A DNA stretch of 64,000 nt. Origin: Paenibacillus daejeonensis DSM 15491 (GTDB lineage Bacteria; Bacillota; Bacilli; Paenibacillales; Paenibacillaceae). Under the pieces are notes generated by a model. The model worked only from the letters and a program-made list of their open reading frames with translations, did not search any database and was not told the DNA's origin. A program made the translations under genes and the position numbers. Location: NCBI RefSeq assembly GCF_000378385.1, contig NZ_KB899668.1, positions 174,370 through 238,369 of the forward strand, given 5' to 3'. Below, one piece after another: positions 16,828 through 26,435 of the stretch (positions are counted from its first letter, which is position 1; each line of letters begins with the position of its first letter).

Positions 16828-16937
16828 CTATATAGATGTAGCGGTCCGCAAAACGCGAATTTTCAGCTTCGACCTCCCCGGCCGCAACAGTTGGGCCTTC
16901 CCATACGTATATATTGTTGGAAATCCCTATCCATCGA

Positions 16938-16966
16938 TTGCGGGAGTCTGGACAAACTGTTACAAT
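16938..16966 (+). promoter_or_regulatory. Probable promoter of secA-prfB
   Basis: TTGCGG (16938-16943), 17-base spacer, TACAAT (16961-16966), 41 bases before the secA start. The -35 match is modest. Confidence 0.5.
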
Positions 16967-17007
16967 TTAGGGATACAGTGAAAAGCGAAAGGGGCTTAAC
17001 ATAGACG

Positions 17008-19512
17008 ATGCTCGGACTGGTTAAGAAATTATTCGGCGACGCGAATGACCGCGAGATTAAGCGGCTCACGCGTACGGTAGAACAGATCAATAATCTGGAA
17101 TCCCAATTCACCGGTCTTTCGGATGAGCAACTGCGCGCCAAGACCGAAGAATTTAAGGCACGATTAGAAAAGGGCGAGGCCATCGAGAAGATCCTCCCCG
17201 AAGCCTTTGCCACCGCACGTGAGGCGTCCAAGCGGACCCTGGGCATGCGGCATTTTGACGTTCAGTTAATGGGCGGTATGGTCCTGCATGAGGGCAAGAT
17301 TGCGGAGATGAAGACGGGTGAAGGTAAGACGCTGGTCGCGACGCTGGCGGTCTACCTCAATGCCTTGTTGGGCAAAGGCGTCCACGTCATCACCGTCAAT
17401 GATTATCTCGCGCAACGGGATAGTCAGTTGATGGCTCAGCTCTACGAATTCCTTGGACTTACGGTCGGCTGTAACTTGCACGGCCTGAGCCACGAGCAAA
17501 AGCAGCAAGCGTATGCTTGTGATATTACCTACGGAACGAACAATGAATTCGGCTTTGACTATCTGCGTGATAATATGGTGCTGTACAAGGAACAGATGGT
17601 TCAGCGCCCGCTTTATTTTGCCATTATTGACGAAGTGGACTCCATCCTCATCGATGAAGCGCGGACCCCGCTCATTATCTCGGGACAAGCGGCTAAATCG
17701 ACTGAAATGTACCATTCCGCCGATCGCTTCTTGGCCAAGCTGAATGGCGAAGAGGATTACACGGTGGATGTGAAGCTGCGGACGGTTGCTCTGACGGAGA
17801 GCGGTGTGGAGAAGGCGGAAAAAGCCTTCGGCATCGAGAATTTGTTCGACCATGCTAACGTACTGCTGAACCATCATATCCAGCAAGCGCTGAAGGCGCA
17901 TGTCATTATGAAACGTGACGTCGACTACGTCGTTCAGGACGACGAGGTTGTTATTGTCGATGAGTTCACCGGCCGTCTGATGTCTGGCCGCCGCTACAGC
18001 GACGGGTTGCATCAGGCAATTGAAGCGAAGGAACAGATCAAGGTTCAGAATGAGAGTATGACGCTGGCTACGATTACGTTCCAGAACTACTTCCGGATGT
18101 ACCGCAAGCTTGCTGGCATGACCGGTACGGCGAAGACGGAGCAGGAAGAGTTCAGCAAAATCTACGGACTCGATGTTATCCAGGTGCCTACGAACCGGAC
18201 GATGATTCGTAATGATATTGCCGATGTCGTCTACAAGACCGAGAACAGCAAGTTCAAAGCGGTCGTTGAGGAAATTGTGAGCAAGCATAAGAACAGCCAG
18301 CCGGTCCTCGTCGGTACGGTATCGATCGAGAACTCAGAGCGGCTCTCGGAACTGCTCAAGAAAAAAGGCGTCGCGCACAAGGTCCTCAATGCGAAATACC
18401 ATGCAGAGGAAGCTGAGATTATCTCCCGCGCGGGTCAGAGCGGATCGGTAACGATCGCGACGAACATGGCTGGCCGTGGTACGGATATCTTGCTGGGCGA
18501 CGGTGTTGCGGACTTGGGCGGTCTGCACATTATCGGTACGGAACGGCATGAGAGCCGCCGGATCGACAACCAGCTGCGCGGTCGTGCCGGTCGCCAAGGC
18601 GACCCGGGTTCCTCGCAGTTCTACCTCTCTCTGGAGGATGAGCTGATGCGCCGCTTTGGTGCTGAGAACATTATGGGTATGATGGAGCGGATCGGCTTTG
18701 AGGAAGACCAGCCGATTGAGAGCCGTCTGATCAGCCGCGCGATTGAGTCTGCACAGAAGCGCGTTGAGGGCAATAACTTTGACCTGCGTAAAGTCGTTCT
18801 CCAGTATGACGATGTGATGAACCAGCAGCGCGAAGTCATCTACAAGCAGCGCCGCGAAGTGTTGCAGGCCGAGAATATTCATCAGATCGTGCAGGAGATG
18901 ATCCAGCCGGTCATCGAGCGGATTGTCGCTGCGCACTGTCCGGACGAAGAGGTTCCGGAGGATTGGGATCTGCAAGCGGTGGTCGACTATGCTCATACGA
19001 CCTTGCTGCCTGAGGGCTCGCTGACCAAAGACGATCTGTGGGGCAAAGAGAAAGAAGAGATGCAGTCCTTTATCCTGGATAAGGTGAATGCTTATTATAG
19101 CCAGCGTGAAGAAGAGATGGGCGCCGAGACGATGCGCGAATTCGAGAAGGTTGTCGTGCTGCGTGCGGTCGACAGCAAATGGATGGACCACATCGATGCC
19201 ATGGATCAGCTCCGTCAAGGGATCCATCTGCGGGCTTACGGTGGTACCGATCCACTGCGTGAGTACCAATTCGAAGGCTTCGAGATGTTCAAGGAAATGA
19301 TCGACAACATCCAGGAAGAAGTCACCAAGTATATTATGAAGGCGCATGTCGAAAGTAAAGTGGAGCGTAAAGCAGTAGCCGAAGGCCAAGCGGTCGACAA
19401 CAAGGCTGAACCGGCTGCGAAGCGTCCAATGAAACGCGAAGAGCGTGTCGGACGCAACGATCCATGTCCTTGCGGCAGCGGCAAGAAATATAAGCAATGC
19501 CATGGTGCATAA
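17008..19512 (+). CDS. secA: Preprotein translocase ATPase SecA
   Basis: An 834-residue SecA. Motor motifs: Walker A MKTGEGKT at about 101-108, [16 protein letters not shown] starting at residue 208, the preprotein-crosslinking region around 220-370, helicase motif region [10 protein letters not shown], and [20 protein letters not shown]. The C-terminus ends with the zinc-binding linker [17 protein letters not shown], which contacts SecB-like partners, ribosomes or lipids. SecA drives unfolded secretory proteins through SecYEG by ATP hydrolysis. Length equals that of B. subtilis SecA (841). The start has AAAGGGG 12 bases upstream. prfB follows after 23 bases, the usual arrangement in Bacillales. 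Confidence 0.98.
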   Translation: MLGLVKKLFGDANDREIKRLTRTVEQINNLESQFTGLSDEQLRAKTEEFKARLEKGEAIEKILPEAFATAREASKRTLGMRHFDVQLMGGMVLHEGKIAEMKTGEGKTLVATLAVYLNALLGKGVHVITVNDYLAQRDSQLMAQLYEFLGLTVGCNLHGLSHEQKQQAYACDITYGTNNEFGFDYLRDNMVLYKEQMVQRPLYFAIIDEVDSILIDEARTPLIISGQAAKSTEMYHSADRFLAKLNGEEDYTVDVKLRTVALTESGVEKAEKAFGIENLFDHANVLLNHHIQQALKAHVIMKRDVDYVVQDDEVVIVDEFTGRLMSGRRYSDGLHQAIEAKEQIKVQNESMTLATITFQNYFRMYRKLAGMTGTAKTEQEEFSKIYGLDVIQVPTNRTMIRNDIADVVYKTENSKFKAVVEEIVSKHKNSQPVLVGTVSIENSERLSELLKKKGVAHKVLNAKYHAEEAEIISRAGQSGSVTIATNMAGRGTDILLGDGVADLGGLHIIGTERHESRRIDNQLRGRAGRQGDPGSSQFYLSLEDELMRRFGAENIMGMMERIGFEEDQPIESRLISRAIESAQKRVEGNNFDLRKVVLQYDDVMNQQREVIYKQRREVLQAENIHQIVQEMIQPVIERIVAAHCPDEEVPEDWDLQAVVDYAHTTLLPEGSLTKDDLWGKEKEEMQSFILDKVNAYYSQREEEMGAETMREFEKVVVLRAVDSKWMDHIDAMDQLRQGIHLRAYGGTDPLREYQFEGFEMFKEMIDNIQEEVTKYIMKAHVESKVERKAVAEGQAVDNKAEPAAKRPMKREERVGRNDPCPCGSGKKYKQCHGA

Positions 19513-19535
19513 CTAGGACGAAGTGAGGGTTTCCA

Positions 19536-20646
19536 ATGATTGATGTATCCGTAAAGCAGGACCTTCGCGAGATGGCGAAGAAACTTCAGAACCTTAGGGG
19601 GTCTCTTTGACTTAGATCTCAAGCGCGAGCAGATTGAGAACTACGAAGAGAAGATGACCGCGCCCGACTTCTGGGATGATAATGAGAAGGCGCAAGCGCT
19701 GATCGCTGAGCTGAACGGCGTCAAATCCGTCGTTGAGAAATACGAGAAGCTGCAAGCCGATCATGATGATCTGCAGATGATGCTGGAGCTGGTCGAGGCC
19801 GAAGGCGATGACGAGATGGGTGCTGAGCTCACTGGCAGCACGGCCGAGTTGGTTAAGGCCGTTGAGGACTTCGAACTGCAGCTGCTGCTGAACCAGCCGT
19901 ACGACCGTCTGAATGCCATCGTTGAGCTGCATCCCGGCGCCGGCGGTACGGAGTCCCAAGACTGGGGCGAGATGCTGTACCGGATGTACACGCGCTGGGC
20001 AGAGAAGCGTGGCTTCAAGATCGATCTGCTGGATTATCTGGATGGTGATGAAGCGGGCATTAAGAGCGTGACGATGCTGATCAAAGGCTACAACGCCTAT
20101 GGGTACCTCAAGGCTGAGAAAGGCGTACACCGGCTGGTTCGGATCTCGCCTTTTGATGCTTCGGGCCGTCGCCATACCTCGTTTGCTTCTTGCGATGTCA
20201 TGCCGGAGATCGACGATGACATCGAAATTGAGATCCGCTCGGAGGACCTGAAGGTCGATACGTACCGCGCCAGCGGCGCCGGCGGTCAGCATATCAACAA
20301 GACGGAGTCGGCGATCCGGATTACGCATGTGCCATCTGGCATCGTAGTTTCTTGTCAGACGCAGCGTTCGCAGATCAAGAACCGTGAGCAGGCCATGAAG
20401 ATGCTCCGTTCCAAGCTCTATGAGCGCAAGATCGAGGAGCAGCAGAAGGAGCTGGCCGAGATTCGCGGCGAGGTCGCAGACAACGCATGGGGCAGCCAGA
20501 TCCGTTCGTATGTGTTCCATCCGTACAGCATGGTCAAGGATCATCGGACACAAGTGGAGACGGGCAACGTCGGTGCAGTCATGGACGGTGACCTCGATGC
20601 TTTCATCGATGGCTACCTGCGCAGTCAGATCCAGCAGGACAGCTAA
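19536..20646 (+). CDS. prfB: Peptide chain release factor 2, expressed by programmed +1 frameshift
   Basis: Translation starts at ATG 19536 and reaches an in-frame TGA at 19608-19610. The sequence before it is the canonical RF2 slip site: AGGGGG (19596-19601), TCT, CTT-TGA. Slipping +1 at CTT continues at GAC 19609 in the frame ending at 20646, giving about 369 residues. RF2 marks: SPF (about 204-206) for UGA/UAA recognition and GGQ (about 249-251) for peptide release. The slip is an autoregulatory sensor: when RF2 is scarce the ribosome pauses at UGA and shifts. The gene should be annotated as a joined reading frame, not as a pseudogene or a late-start ORF. It probably shares a transcript with secA; a terminator follows. 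Confidence 0.97.
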
Positions 20647-20684
20647 CTCGTTGTACACCTGTTTTGAACCTAATGAAATGAACC

Positions 20685-20717
20685 CAAGCCTCCCATAAGT
20701 CGGGGGCTTGTTTTTTT
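20685..20717 (+). terminator. Terminator of secA-prfB
   Basis: CAAGCCTCCC (20685-20694) pairs with GGGGGCTTG (20702-20710), followed by TTTTTTT. Confidence 0.9.
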
Positions 20718-20858
20718 GCATTGCTGCAGCGGTAATCACTCCTTAATCTCTTGTCTTGTCTTCGGTTCATCCTGGTGTAAGTGAGATTGTCACCTGTATG
20801 CCTGTGGCAGAATATGCTCATACTGGGGAGGACTCTAATCGGTGAGGCAGGGGTGCAG

Positions 20859-21806
20859 ATGAAGGCTGGAGGCGACGCACGCGAGCGCAAAAGGTTCCGA
20901 CTACCAAAGATTGCGGACACAGAGCCGGTACGTCTACCTGTCCGCAGACGACATAGAACCCGAACCGCAGGGGAAGCGGGACAGAGCCTGTATGTGCAAA
21001 TGGTCTTGCTCTTGCTTGGGGCCTTCACGGTGGCGGTTAGCTTTAATCTGTTCCTGCTGCCCAATGGCATTGCTTCCGGCGGTGTGACGGGTGCCTCCAT
21101 CCTGGTTGAACGGCTGCTCGGCTTCACGCCGGCCTTGACCCAGTGGGCGCTCAATATTCCTCTGTTCCTGCTGGGATTGTGGCTGCTGGGCCGGCGCTTT
21201 GCGGTCAAGACAATTCTCGGATCATTGGTGCTGCCGCTCTTCGTCCTGCTGACAGCGCAATGGCCGTCGCCCACTCAGAATCCGCTGCTCGCAGCGATCT
21301 ATGGCGGAATCGGGGTCGGTATCGGCCTGGGTCTGGTGTTTCGTGCTCGCAGTTCCACCGGCGGATTGGATCTGGCCGCGCAGCTGGTGCATCGATATAC
21401 CGGTTTGCCGCTCGGTCTGGCCGTTGCGTGCCTCGATGGCCTGGTCATTGCAGCCGCTGGCTTCATCATTTCTCCGGAAAATGCACTTTATGCGCTGATC
21501 GGCCTATTCGTTACGAGCAAGACGATCGATATCGTACAAACGGGACTGCTGGTCTCCAAAGTGGCATTTATCATCTCGGGCAAAACAGAGGCAATCAGCG
21601 AGGCCATCTTGCATGAGCTGGACCGGGGACTGACGAAGCTGACTGCACTTGGCGGGTATACTGGAGAGTCCCGGACCGTGCTGATGGTCGTCGTGGGACA
21701 GAATGAGGTGACGCGTCTGAAGCTGCTGGTTCAGTCGGTGGACGCCAGTGCTTTTGTCATTATCAGCGATACGGCTGAGGTATTAGGGGAAGGCTTTAAG
21801 CGCTAA
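20859..21806 (+). CDS. YitT family membrane protein
   Basis: A membrane protein of about 315 residues. After a basic cytoplasmic N-terminus come about six hydrophobic segments (MVLLLLGAFTVAVSFNLFLL, IPLFLLGLWLLG, ILGSLVLPLFVLLTA and so on) with the YitT motif FLLPNGIASGGVTGASILV and SSTGGLDLAAQLVHRYTG. The last about 80 residues form the soluble DUF2179 domain (GYTGESRTVLMVVVGQNEV). Function of the family is unknown. Start choice is uncertain: the frame opens at GTG 20781; a good GGGGAGGA site at 20825 has no in-frame start at the right distance, and ATG 20859 (or GTG 20853) follows a weaker GAGGCAGGGG. A terminator follows. Confidence 0.85.
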   Translation: MKAGGDARERKRFRLPKIADTEPVRLPVRRRHRTRTAGEAGQSLYVQMVLLLLGAFTVAVSFNLFLLPNGIASGGVTGASILVERLLGFTPALTQWALNIPLFLLGLWLLGRRFAVKTILGSLVLPLFVLLTAQWPSPTQNPLLAAIYGGIGVGIGLGLVFRARSSTGGLDLAAQLVHRYTGLPLGLAVACLDGLVIAAAGFIISPENALYALIGLFVTSKTIDIVQTGLLVSKVAFIISGKTEAISEAILHELDRGLTKLTALGGYTGESRTVLMVVVGQNEVTRLKLLVQSVDASAFVIISDTAEVLGEGFKR

Positions 21807-21817
21807 GCTAAAGGTAG

Positions 21818-21846
21818 AAGCTTCGGTTTGGACCGGGGCTTTTTTT
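21818..21846 (+). terminator. Terminator after the YitT gene
   Basis: AAGCttCGGT and ACCGggGCTT pair across a short loop, then TTTTTT. Confidence 0.75.
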
Positions 21847-21905
21847 GTTATGTGCAGAAGTCTAGAGCCTAAGTGGAACTGCTTGAAAATGTCATGAAAA
21901 TGGGA

Positions 21906-21942
21906 TTGTATTTATATTAATGAGATTGTATAATAATACAAT
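21906..21942 (+). promoter_or_regulatory. argC promoter with overlapping ArgR/AhrC-type operator
   Basis: TTGTAT (21906-21911), 17-base spacer, TATAAT (21929-21934). The 18-bp near-palindrome ATTGTATAATAATACAAT (21925-21942) covers the -10 box and resembles an arginine box (TGAAT-like arms spaced by an AT core). A further palindrome CACTAGA-caa-TCTAGTG follows at about 21976-21992. Binding there would block the polymerase, the usual mode of arginine repression. Confidence 0.6.
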
Positions 21943-22041
21943 GTTGTTTAAAGGCACGTTGAATAGCTTGGCTTTCACTAGACAATCTAGTGTACAATGA
22001 TAGGAGCAAATTGAAGAGAATTTTAGATAGGAGTGGAGCAC

Positions 22042-23091
22042 ATGACGGATAAGGTACGGGCGGCGATCGTCGGATCGACGGGCTATGGCGGGGTGGAACT
22101 GATTCGGTTGCTGGCGGCGCATCCCCGGGTGGATGTAACCTCAGTAATCTCGTCCTCCAGCGCAGGGACGCCGATTGCGGAGGGCTATCCGCATTTGACT
22201 GAGATTCGCACAGAGCTGCTGGATGGCATAGATGCAGTGGAAATTCGGAGCAAGGCAGAGGTTGTCTTCCTAGCAACGCCACCGGGTATCGCGTCCAAGC
22301 TGACGCCAGAGCTGTTGGAGCAGGGCTTGCGCGTTATCGATATCTCGGGTGACCACCGGCTGAAGTCGGGGGCGCTCTATGAGCAGTGGTACAAAAAGCC
22401 GGCTGCCGGGGACGCTTATCTGGAGCAAGCCGTCTATGGCCTGTGCGAAGTGTTCGGCGATCAGGTGAAGGACGTGGAGCTGCTATCCAATCCGGGCTGT
22501 TATCCGACGGCAACGCTGCTGGGCTTGATTCCGGCGGTAGCTGAGGGCTGGATCGATCCGGATACGATTATTATTGATGCCAAAAGCGGAGTCTCCGGCG
22601 CAGGGCGCGGCGCAAGTCTGGGCACGCACTATTCGGAGCTTAATGAGAATTTCAAAGCTTACAAAATCAATCAGCATCAGCATATTCCGGAGATTGAGCA
22701 GGTGCTTTCTCAGGTTGCGGGCCGCCCTGTAGTGACGACGTTCACGACGCATCTGGTGCCAATGACTCGCGGCATAATGAGCACGATGTATGCCAAGCTG
22801 GAAGGCCAGCGCAGCCAACAGGAATTTATCGATTTATATACACGTTATTATGAAGGCAGACCTTTCGTGCGTGTGCGTCCTTCTGGCAACTGGCCGGCAA
22901 CCAAGGAAGTGTACGGGTCAAATTATTGTGATATCGGATTTGCCGTGGATGAGCGTACAGGCCGGGTGACGATCGTATCAGTGATCGACAATCTGGTGAA
23001 GGGCGCCGCCGGGCAGGCGATCCAGAACTTGAATCTGATGATGGGCTGGGAAGAGGACCTGGGACTGCAATTCGTTCCGGTCTATCCGTAA
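22042..23091 (+). CDS. argC: N-acetyl-gamma-glutamyl-phosphate reductase
   Basis: A 349-residue enzyme for the third step of arginine synthesis: NADPH-dependent reduction of N-acetylglutamyl phosphate to the semialdehyde. Seen: Rossmann motif VGSTGYGGVELIRLL near the start, catalytic cysteine C153 in SNPGCYPTATLLGL, and the family stretch KSGVSGAGRG. The frame opens at GTG 22033, but ATG 22042 fits the TAGGAGTGGAG site and the domain start. It heads argC-argJ-argB-argD-argF, in the order known from B. subtilis but without the carAB genes between argD and argF. Confidence 0.96.
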   Translation: MTDKVRAAIVGSTGYGGVELIRLLAAHPRVDVTSVISSSSAGTPIAEGYPHLTEIRTELLDGIDAVEIRSKAEVVFLATPPGIASKLTPELLEQGLRVIDISGDHRLKSGALYEQWYKKPAAGDAYLEQAVYGLCEVFGDQVKDVELLSNPGCYPTATLLGLIPAVAEGWIDPDTIIIDAKSGVSGAGRGASLGTHYSELNENFKAYKINQHQHIPEIEQVLSQVAGRPVVTTFTTHLVPMTRGIMSTMYAKLEGQRSQQEFIDLYTRYYEGRPFVRVRPSGNWPATKEVYGSNYCDIGFAVDERTGRVTIVSVIDNLVKGAAGQAIQNLNLMMGWEEDLGLQFVPVYP

Positions 23092-23123
23092 GCCTAGTCG
23101 TGGGCGAAGGAGACGAGTACGAG

Positions 23124-24362
23124 ATGGGACTGGAGACAAAAGCAACCTATCGGATCGAGCCGAAAGGCTCCATCACCACTCCCAAGGGCTTCACTGCGGG
23201 AGGCCTGCATTGCGGGCTGAAGAAGACGACCCGTCACGATCTGGGTGCGATCGTCTGTGAGGTGCCGGCGGCAGCGGCGGGCGTGTATACGACCAATGTG
23301 TTCCAAGCTGCACCGCTCAAAGTAACACGGGAGAGTCTGGCGGCTAACGGGACGCTGCGCGCGGTTCTTGTGAACAGTGGCAATGCCAATGCATGCACGG
23401 GACAGCAGGGCGAAGACGATGCCTATGCGATGCGTGATGAATTTGCAGATGCGATTGGTGTAGAGAAGGAAGCGGTAGCGGTCGCCTCCACAGGCGTCAT
23501 TGGCGAATTGCTCAAGATGGACCGGGTCCGTCAAGGGATCGGCGAGCTGCCTTCGCGCTTGACGCCTACGGATCAAGGGGCGGAAGACTTCTGCCAGGCG
23601 ATTCTGACCACCGATTTAGTGCAAAAGATGGTCTGTGTGTCGCTGGAAATCGACGGGCGCACGGTCCATGTGGCTGGATCAGCCAAGGGCTCGGGCATGA
23701 TTCATCCCAATATGGCGACGATGCTTGGCTTCGTGACTACCGATGCGGCAGTGGATAGTGAGACGCTGCAGCTGGCGCTGCGTGAGGTGACGGATCTGAC
23801 CTTTAATATGATTACGGTGGACGGCGATACGAGCACCAATGATATGCTGGTTGCAATGGCAAGCGGGCTGGCAGGCAATGAGCGATTGACCCGTCAGCAT
23901 CCTGATTATGCAGCATTCGTTGAAGCCTTGCGCTATGTATGCGAAGTGCTCGCCAAAGCGATTTCTCGGGATGGCGAAGGCGCGACCAAGCTGGTCGAGG
24001 TTCAGGTGCGTGGAGCTATCAGCGATGAATCAGCGCGAAAAATCGTCAAAACGGTCATTGGCTCATCGCTCGTTAAGTCGGCGGTGTTTGGCGCAGATGC
24101 CAACTGGGGGCGGATCATAGCAGCCGTTGGTCGTGCGGGAGAGCCGGTCAATCCGGAGACGGTCGATATCCGCATCGGCGATATCGTCACGCTGGAGCAA
24201 TCACGGCCGCTCCTCTTCGATGAGGATGCGGCGCTGGAATATCTGAAGGGTGACACGATTGTTATTCACATTGATCTGCATCACGGCTCGGGCGAGGCAG
24301 TCGGTTGGGGCTGCGACCTCACCTATGACTACGTACGGATCAATGCAGCATATCGGACGTAA
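23124..24362 (+). CDS. argJ: Bifunctional ornithine acetyltransferase / N-acetylglutamate synthase
   Basis: A 412-residue ArgJ. It recycles the acetyl group from N-acetylornithine to glutamate, so ornithine is made without a separate deacetylase. The precursor cleaves itself at the conserved threonine in MATMLGF (preceded by SGMIHPN), giving alpha and beta chains; the motif is intact. Also visible: LVNSGNANACTG and DGDTSTNDM near the active site, and GADANWGR. The frame opens at GTG 23100, but AAGGAG and the homologous opening (KGSITTPKGFTAGG shortly after) favour ATG 23124. It follows argC by 32 bases. Confidence 0.95.
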   Translation: MGLETKATYRIEPKGSITTPKGFTAGGLHCGLKKTTRHDLGAIVCEVPAAAAGVYTTNVFQAAPLKVTRESLAANGTLRAVLVNSGNANACTGQQGEDDAYAMRDEFADAIGVEKEAVAVASTGVIGELLKMDRVRQGIGELPSRLTPTDQGAEDFCQAILTTDLVQKMVCVSLEIDGRTVHVAGSAKGSGMIHPNMATMLGFVTTDAAVDSETLQLALREVTDLTFNMITVDGDTSTNDMLVAMASGLAGNERLTRQHPDYAAFVEALRYVCEVLAKAISRDGEGATKLVEVQVRGAISDESARKIVKTVIGSSLVKSAVFGADANWGRIIAAVGRAGEPVNPETVDIRIGDIVTLEQSRPLLFDEDAALEYLKGDTIVIHIDLHHGSGEAVGWGCDLTYDYVRINAAYRT

Positions 24363-24410
24363 ACATAGATCTGTGTTCAAAAGGTAGGTTTTACTAAAGG
24401 AGCGATTGTA

Positions 24411-25205
24411 ATGGAGCAGGACCAACGGTTCGTGATGAAATGCGGCGGTAGTACGCTGGCGGCTTTGCCTGAGGCGTTCTTCGCTGACCTGCAGGCTTTG
24501 CAGGAGGAGGGCGTGCGTCCGGTCATCGTTCATGGCGGCGGCCCTGCTATATCTGAAACGCTGGGCAAGCTGGGCATTGAGTCGTCGTTTGTGTCGGGCC
24601 TGCGGGTAACGACCGAGGCTGTGCTCGATGTGGTCGAGATGGTGCTGGCCGGGCGGATTAACAAGGAGATTGTCCGGAAGATCGGCGCCAGCGGGGCCAA
24701 AGCACTGGGTGTCTCCGGCGTGGACGGACAGCTGCTGACGGCTCAGCCGGTAGCCAACAGCGATGAGATCGGGTTCGTGGGCGAGGTTACGGATGTTCGG
24801 GCCGAGATTATCGAGGGCATCATGGCCATGGGGTATATTCCGGTCATTGCACCGATTGGTATCGACGCGGAAGCGCAGCGTTACAACATTAACGCCGACA
24901 CCGCAGCAGGCGCTGTGGCCTCCTATCTTGGAGTCGAGCGCATGATCGTCGTCACCGATGTGCCGGGCATTATGCGCACGGTGGATGGAGAGAAGCGAGT
25001 TCTGTCGTCTGTGACGGTGGCTGAGATCGATGAGATGATTGCCAGCGGTGAGATCTATGGCGGCATGATTCCAAAAGTAAAAGCAGCCGTACAGTGCATC
25101 CAGGGTCGGGTGCGCGAGGTTGTCATTGTCAGCGGCGAAGAGCCGCAAGTCTTGAGTCGGGTCGTCAAGGAAGGCGGCATCGGTACGCGTATTATTCAAT
25201 CTTAA
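24411..25205 (+). CDS. argB: Acetylglutamate kinase
   Basis: A 264-residue amino acid kinase that phosphorylates N-acetylglutamate, step two of the pathway. The N-terminal MKCGGSTL (phosphate-binding), VIVHGGGPAISE and the substrate loop SGLRVTTEAVLDVV are all typical; the C-terminal GGMIPKVKAA closes the ATP site. The short N-terminus lacks the extra helix found in arginine-inhibited hexameric kinases, which suggests, but does not prove, that it is not the feedback point. Start follows AAAGGAGCGA. Part of the argCJBDF cluster. Confidence 0.95.
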   Translation: MEQDQRFVMKCGGSTLAALPEAFFADLQALQEEGVRPVIVHGGGPAISETLGKLGIESSFVSGLRVTTEAVLDVVEMVLAGRINKEIVRKIGASGAKALGVSGVDGQLLTAQPVANSDEIGFVGEVTDVRAEIIEGIMAMGYIPVIAPIGIDAEAQRYNINADTAAGAVASYLGVERMIVVTDVPGIMRTVDGEKRVLSSVTVAEIDEMIASGEIYGGMIPKVKAAVQCIQGRVREVVIVSGEEPQVLSRVVKEGGIGTRIIQS

Positions 25206-25226
25206 ACATAGAGAGGCGGCGGAGAT

Positions 25227-26435
25227 ATGAATGAACATGGCACAGCAGCGAGCTCACTGTTTCCTACGTATGCTAGATTCCCAGTGACACTGGTCAAAGG
25301 CGAAGGCAGTTGGTTGTGGGACGATCAGGGGAACAAATATCTGGATTTTATGTGCGGGCTGGCCGTGACCAACCTTGGTCATGCGCCAGAGCAAGTGAAG
25401 CAGGCGCTCGTGCGACAGCTGGATGAGCTGTGGCATGTGTCCAACCTGTTTCACATTCCCAATCAGGAAGTGGCAGCCCGTTTGCTGACGGAGCATAGCT
25501 GCGCCGATGCCGTGTTCTTCTGCAATTCCGGCGCTGAGGCCAATGAGGCTGCGATCAAGCTGGCTCGCCGTTATCATCAGCAGGTGTTGAAGAACGGCCG
25601 TCATGAGATCATCACCTTCAGTCAGTCTTTCCATGGACGCACGCTGGCCACGCTGACCGCAACCGGTCAGGACAAAGTGAAAGAAGGCTTTCAGCCGCTG
25701 CCACCGGGCTTCAAGACGGTACCGTTACATGATGAGGCCGCATTAGAGGCGGCCATCAGCGAGCATACGGCTGCGATCCTAATTGAGACCGTGCAGGCGG
25801 AGGGTGGCGTAAATCTCGTGGAGCCGGCCTTCATGCACCGCGTCGCCAAGCTGTGCAAGGAGCACGGCCTGCTGCTTATCGTGGATGAGATTCAGACTGG
25901 CATGGGACGGACCGGCAAGCTGTTTTCATATGAGCATTACGGGATTGAGCCCGATATCTTTACACTGGCAAAAGGACTGGGGAGCGGCTTCCCGGTAGGC
26001 GCCATGCTGGCCAAAGCACCGCTGCGCGAAGCTTTTGGCCCGGGGAGTCATGGCTCGACCTTCGGCGGCACACCGCTGGCGACTGCGGTCGTCAAGGCGA
26101 CCATTGAGACGATGATCTCAGAGGCGGTTGTGGACCAGGCTGCGGATGCGGGACAATATTTGCTGGCAAGGCTGCGTGACCAATTGGCAGACAATCCGTT
26201 TGTAAAGGAAATTAGAGGCCTTGGCTTGATAGTTGGCATTGCGTGCGACGGCGCGGTAGGTGATCTGGTCACGGCGGCAAGAGACCGCGGATTGCTCGTG
26301 GTGACGGCGGGGCCGCAGGTGATTCGACTGTTGCCGAATCTGCTGGTCAGTCGCAGCGAGATCGATCAGGCCGTGGACATTCTGGTTGGCCTGCTGGCCG
26401 AACAGACGGTAACGACAAGGGGGAGCAACGCGTGA
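25227..26435 (+). CDS. argD: Acetylornithine aminotransferase
   Basis: A 402-residue class III PLP aminotransferase that converts N-acetylglutamate semialdehyde to N-acetylornithine. Seen: FCNSGAEANEAAIKLAR (PLP phosphate loop), VDEIQTGMGRTGKLF, and the PLP lysine in TLAKGLGSGFPVGAML (K249). The protein length and the HGSTFGGTPLATA motif fit ArgD; confusion with ornithine aminotransferase is excluded mostly by context. Ribosome binding site GAGAGGCGG. Its stop overlaps the argF start by four bases. Confidence 0.95.
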   Translation: MNEHGTAASSLFPTYARFPVTLVKGEGSWLWDDQGNKYLDFMCGLAVTNLGHAPEQVKQALVRQLDELWHVSNLFHIPNQEVAARLLTEHSCADAVFFCNSGAEANEAAIKLARRYHQQVLKNGRHEIITFSQSFHGRTLATLTATGQDKVKEGFQPLPPGFKTVPLHDEAALEAAISEHTAAILIETVQAEGGVNLVEPAFMHRVAKLCKEHGLLLIVDEIQTGMGRTGKLFSYEHYGIEPDIFTLAKGLGSGFPVGAMLAKAPLREAFGPGSHGSTFGGTPLATAVVKATIETMISEAVVDQAADAGQYLLARLRDQLADNPFVKEIRGLGLIVGIACDGAVGDLVTAARDRGLLVVTAGPQVIRLLPNLLVSRSEIDQAVDILVGLLAEQTVTTRGSNA

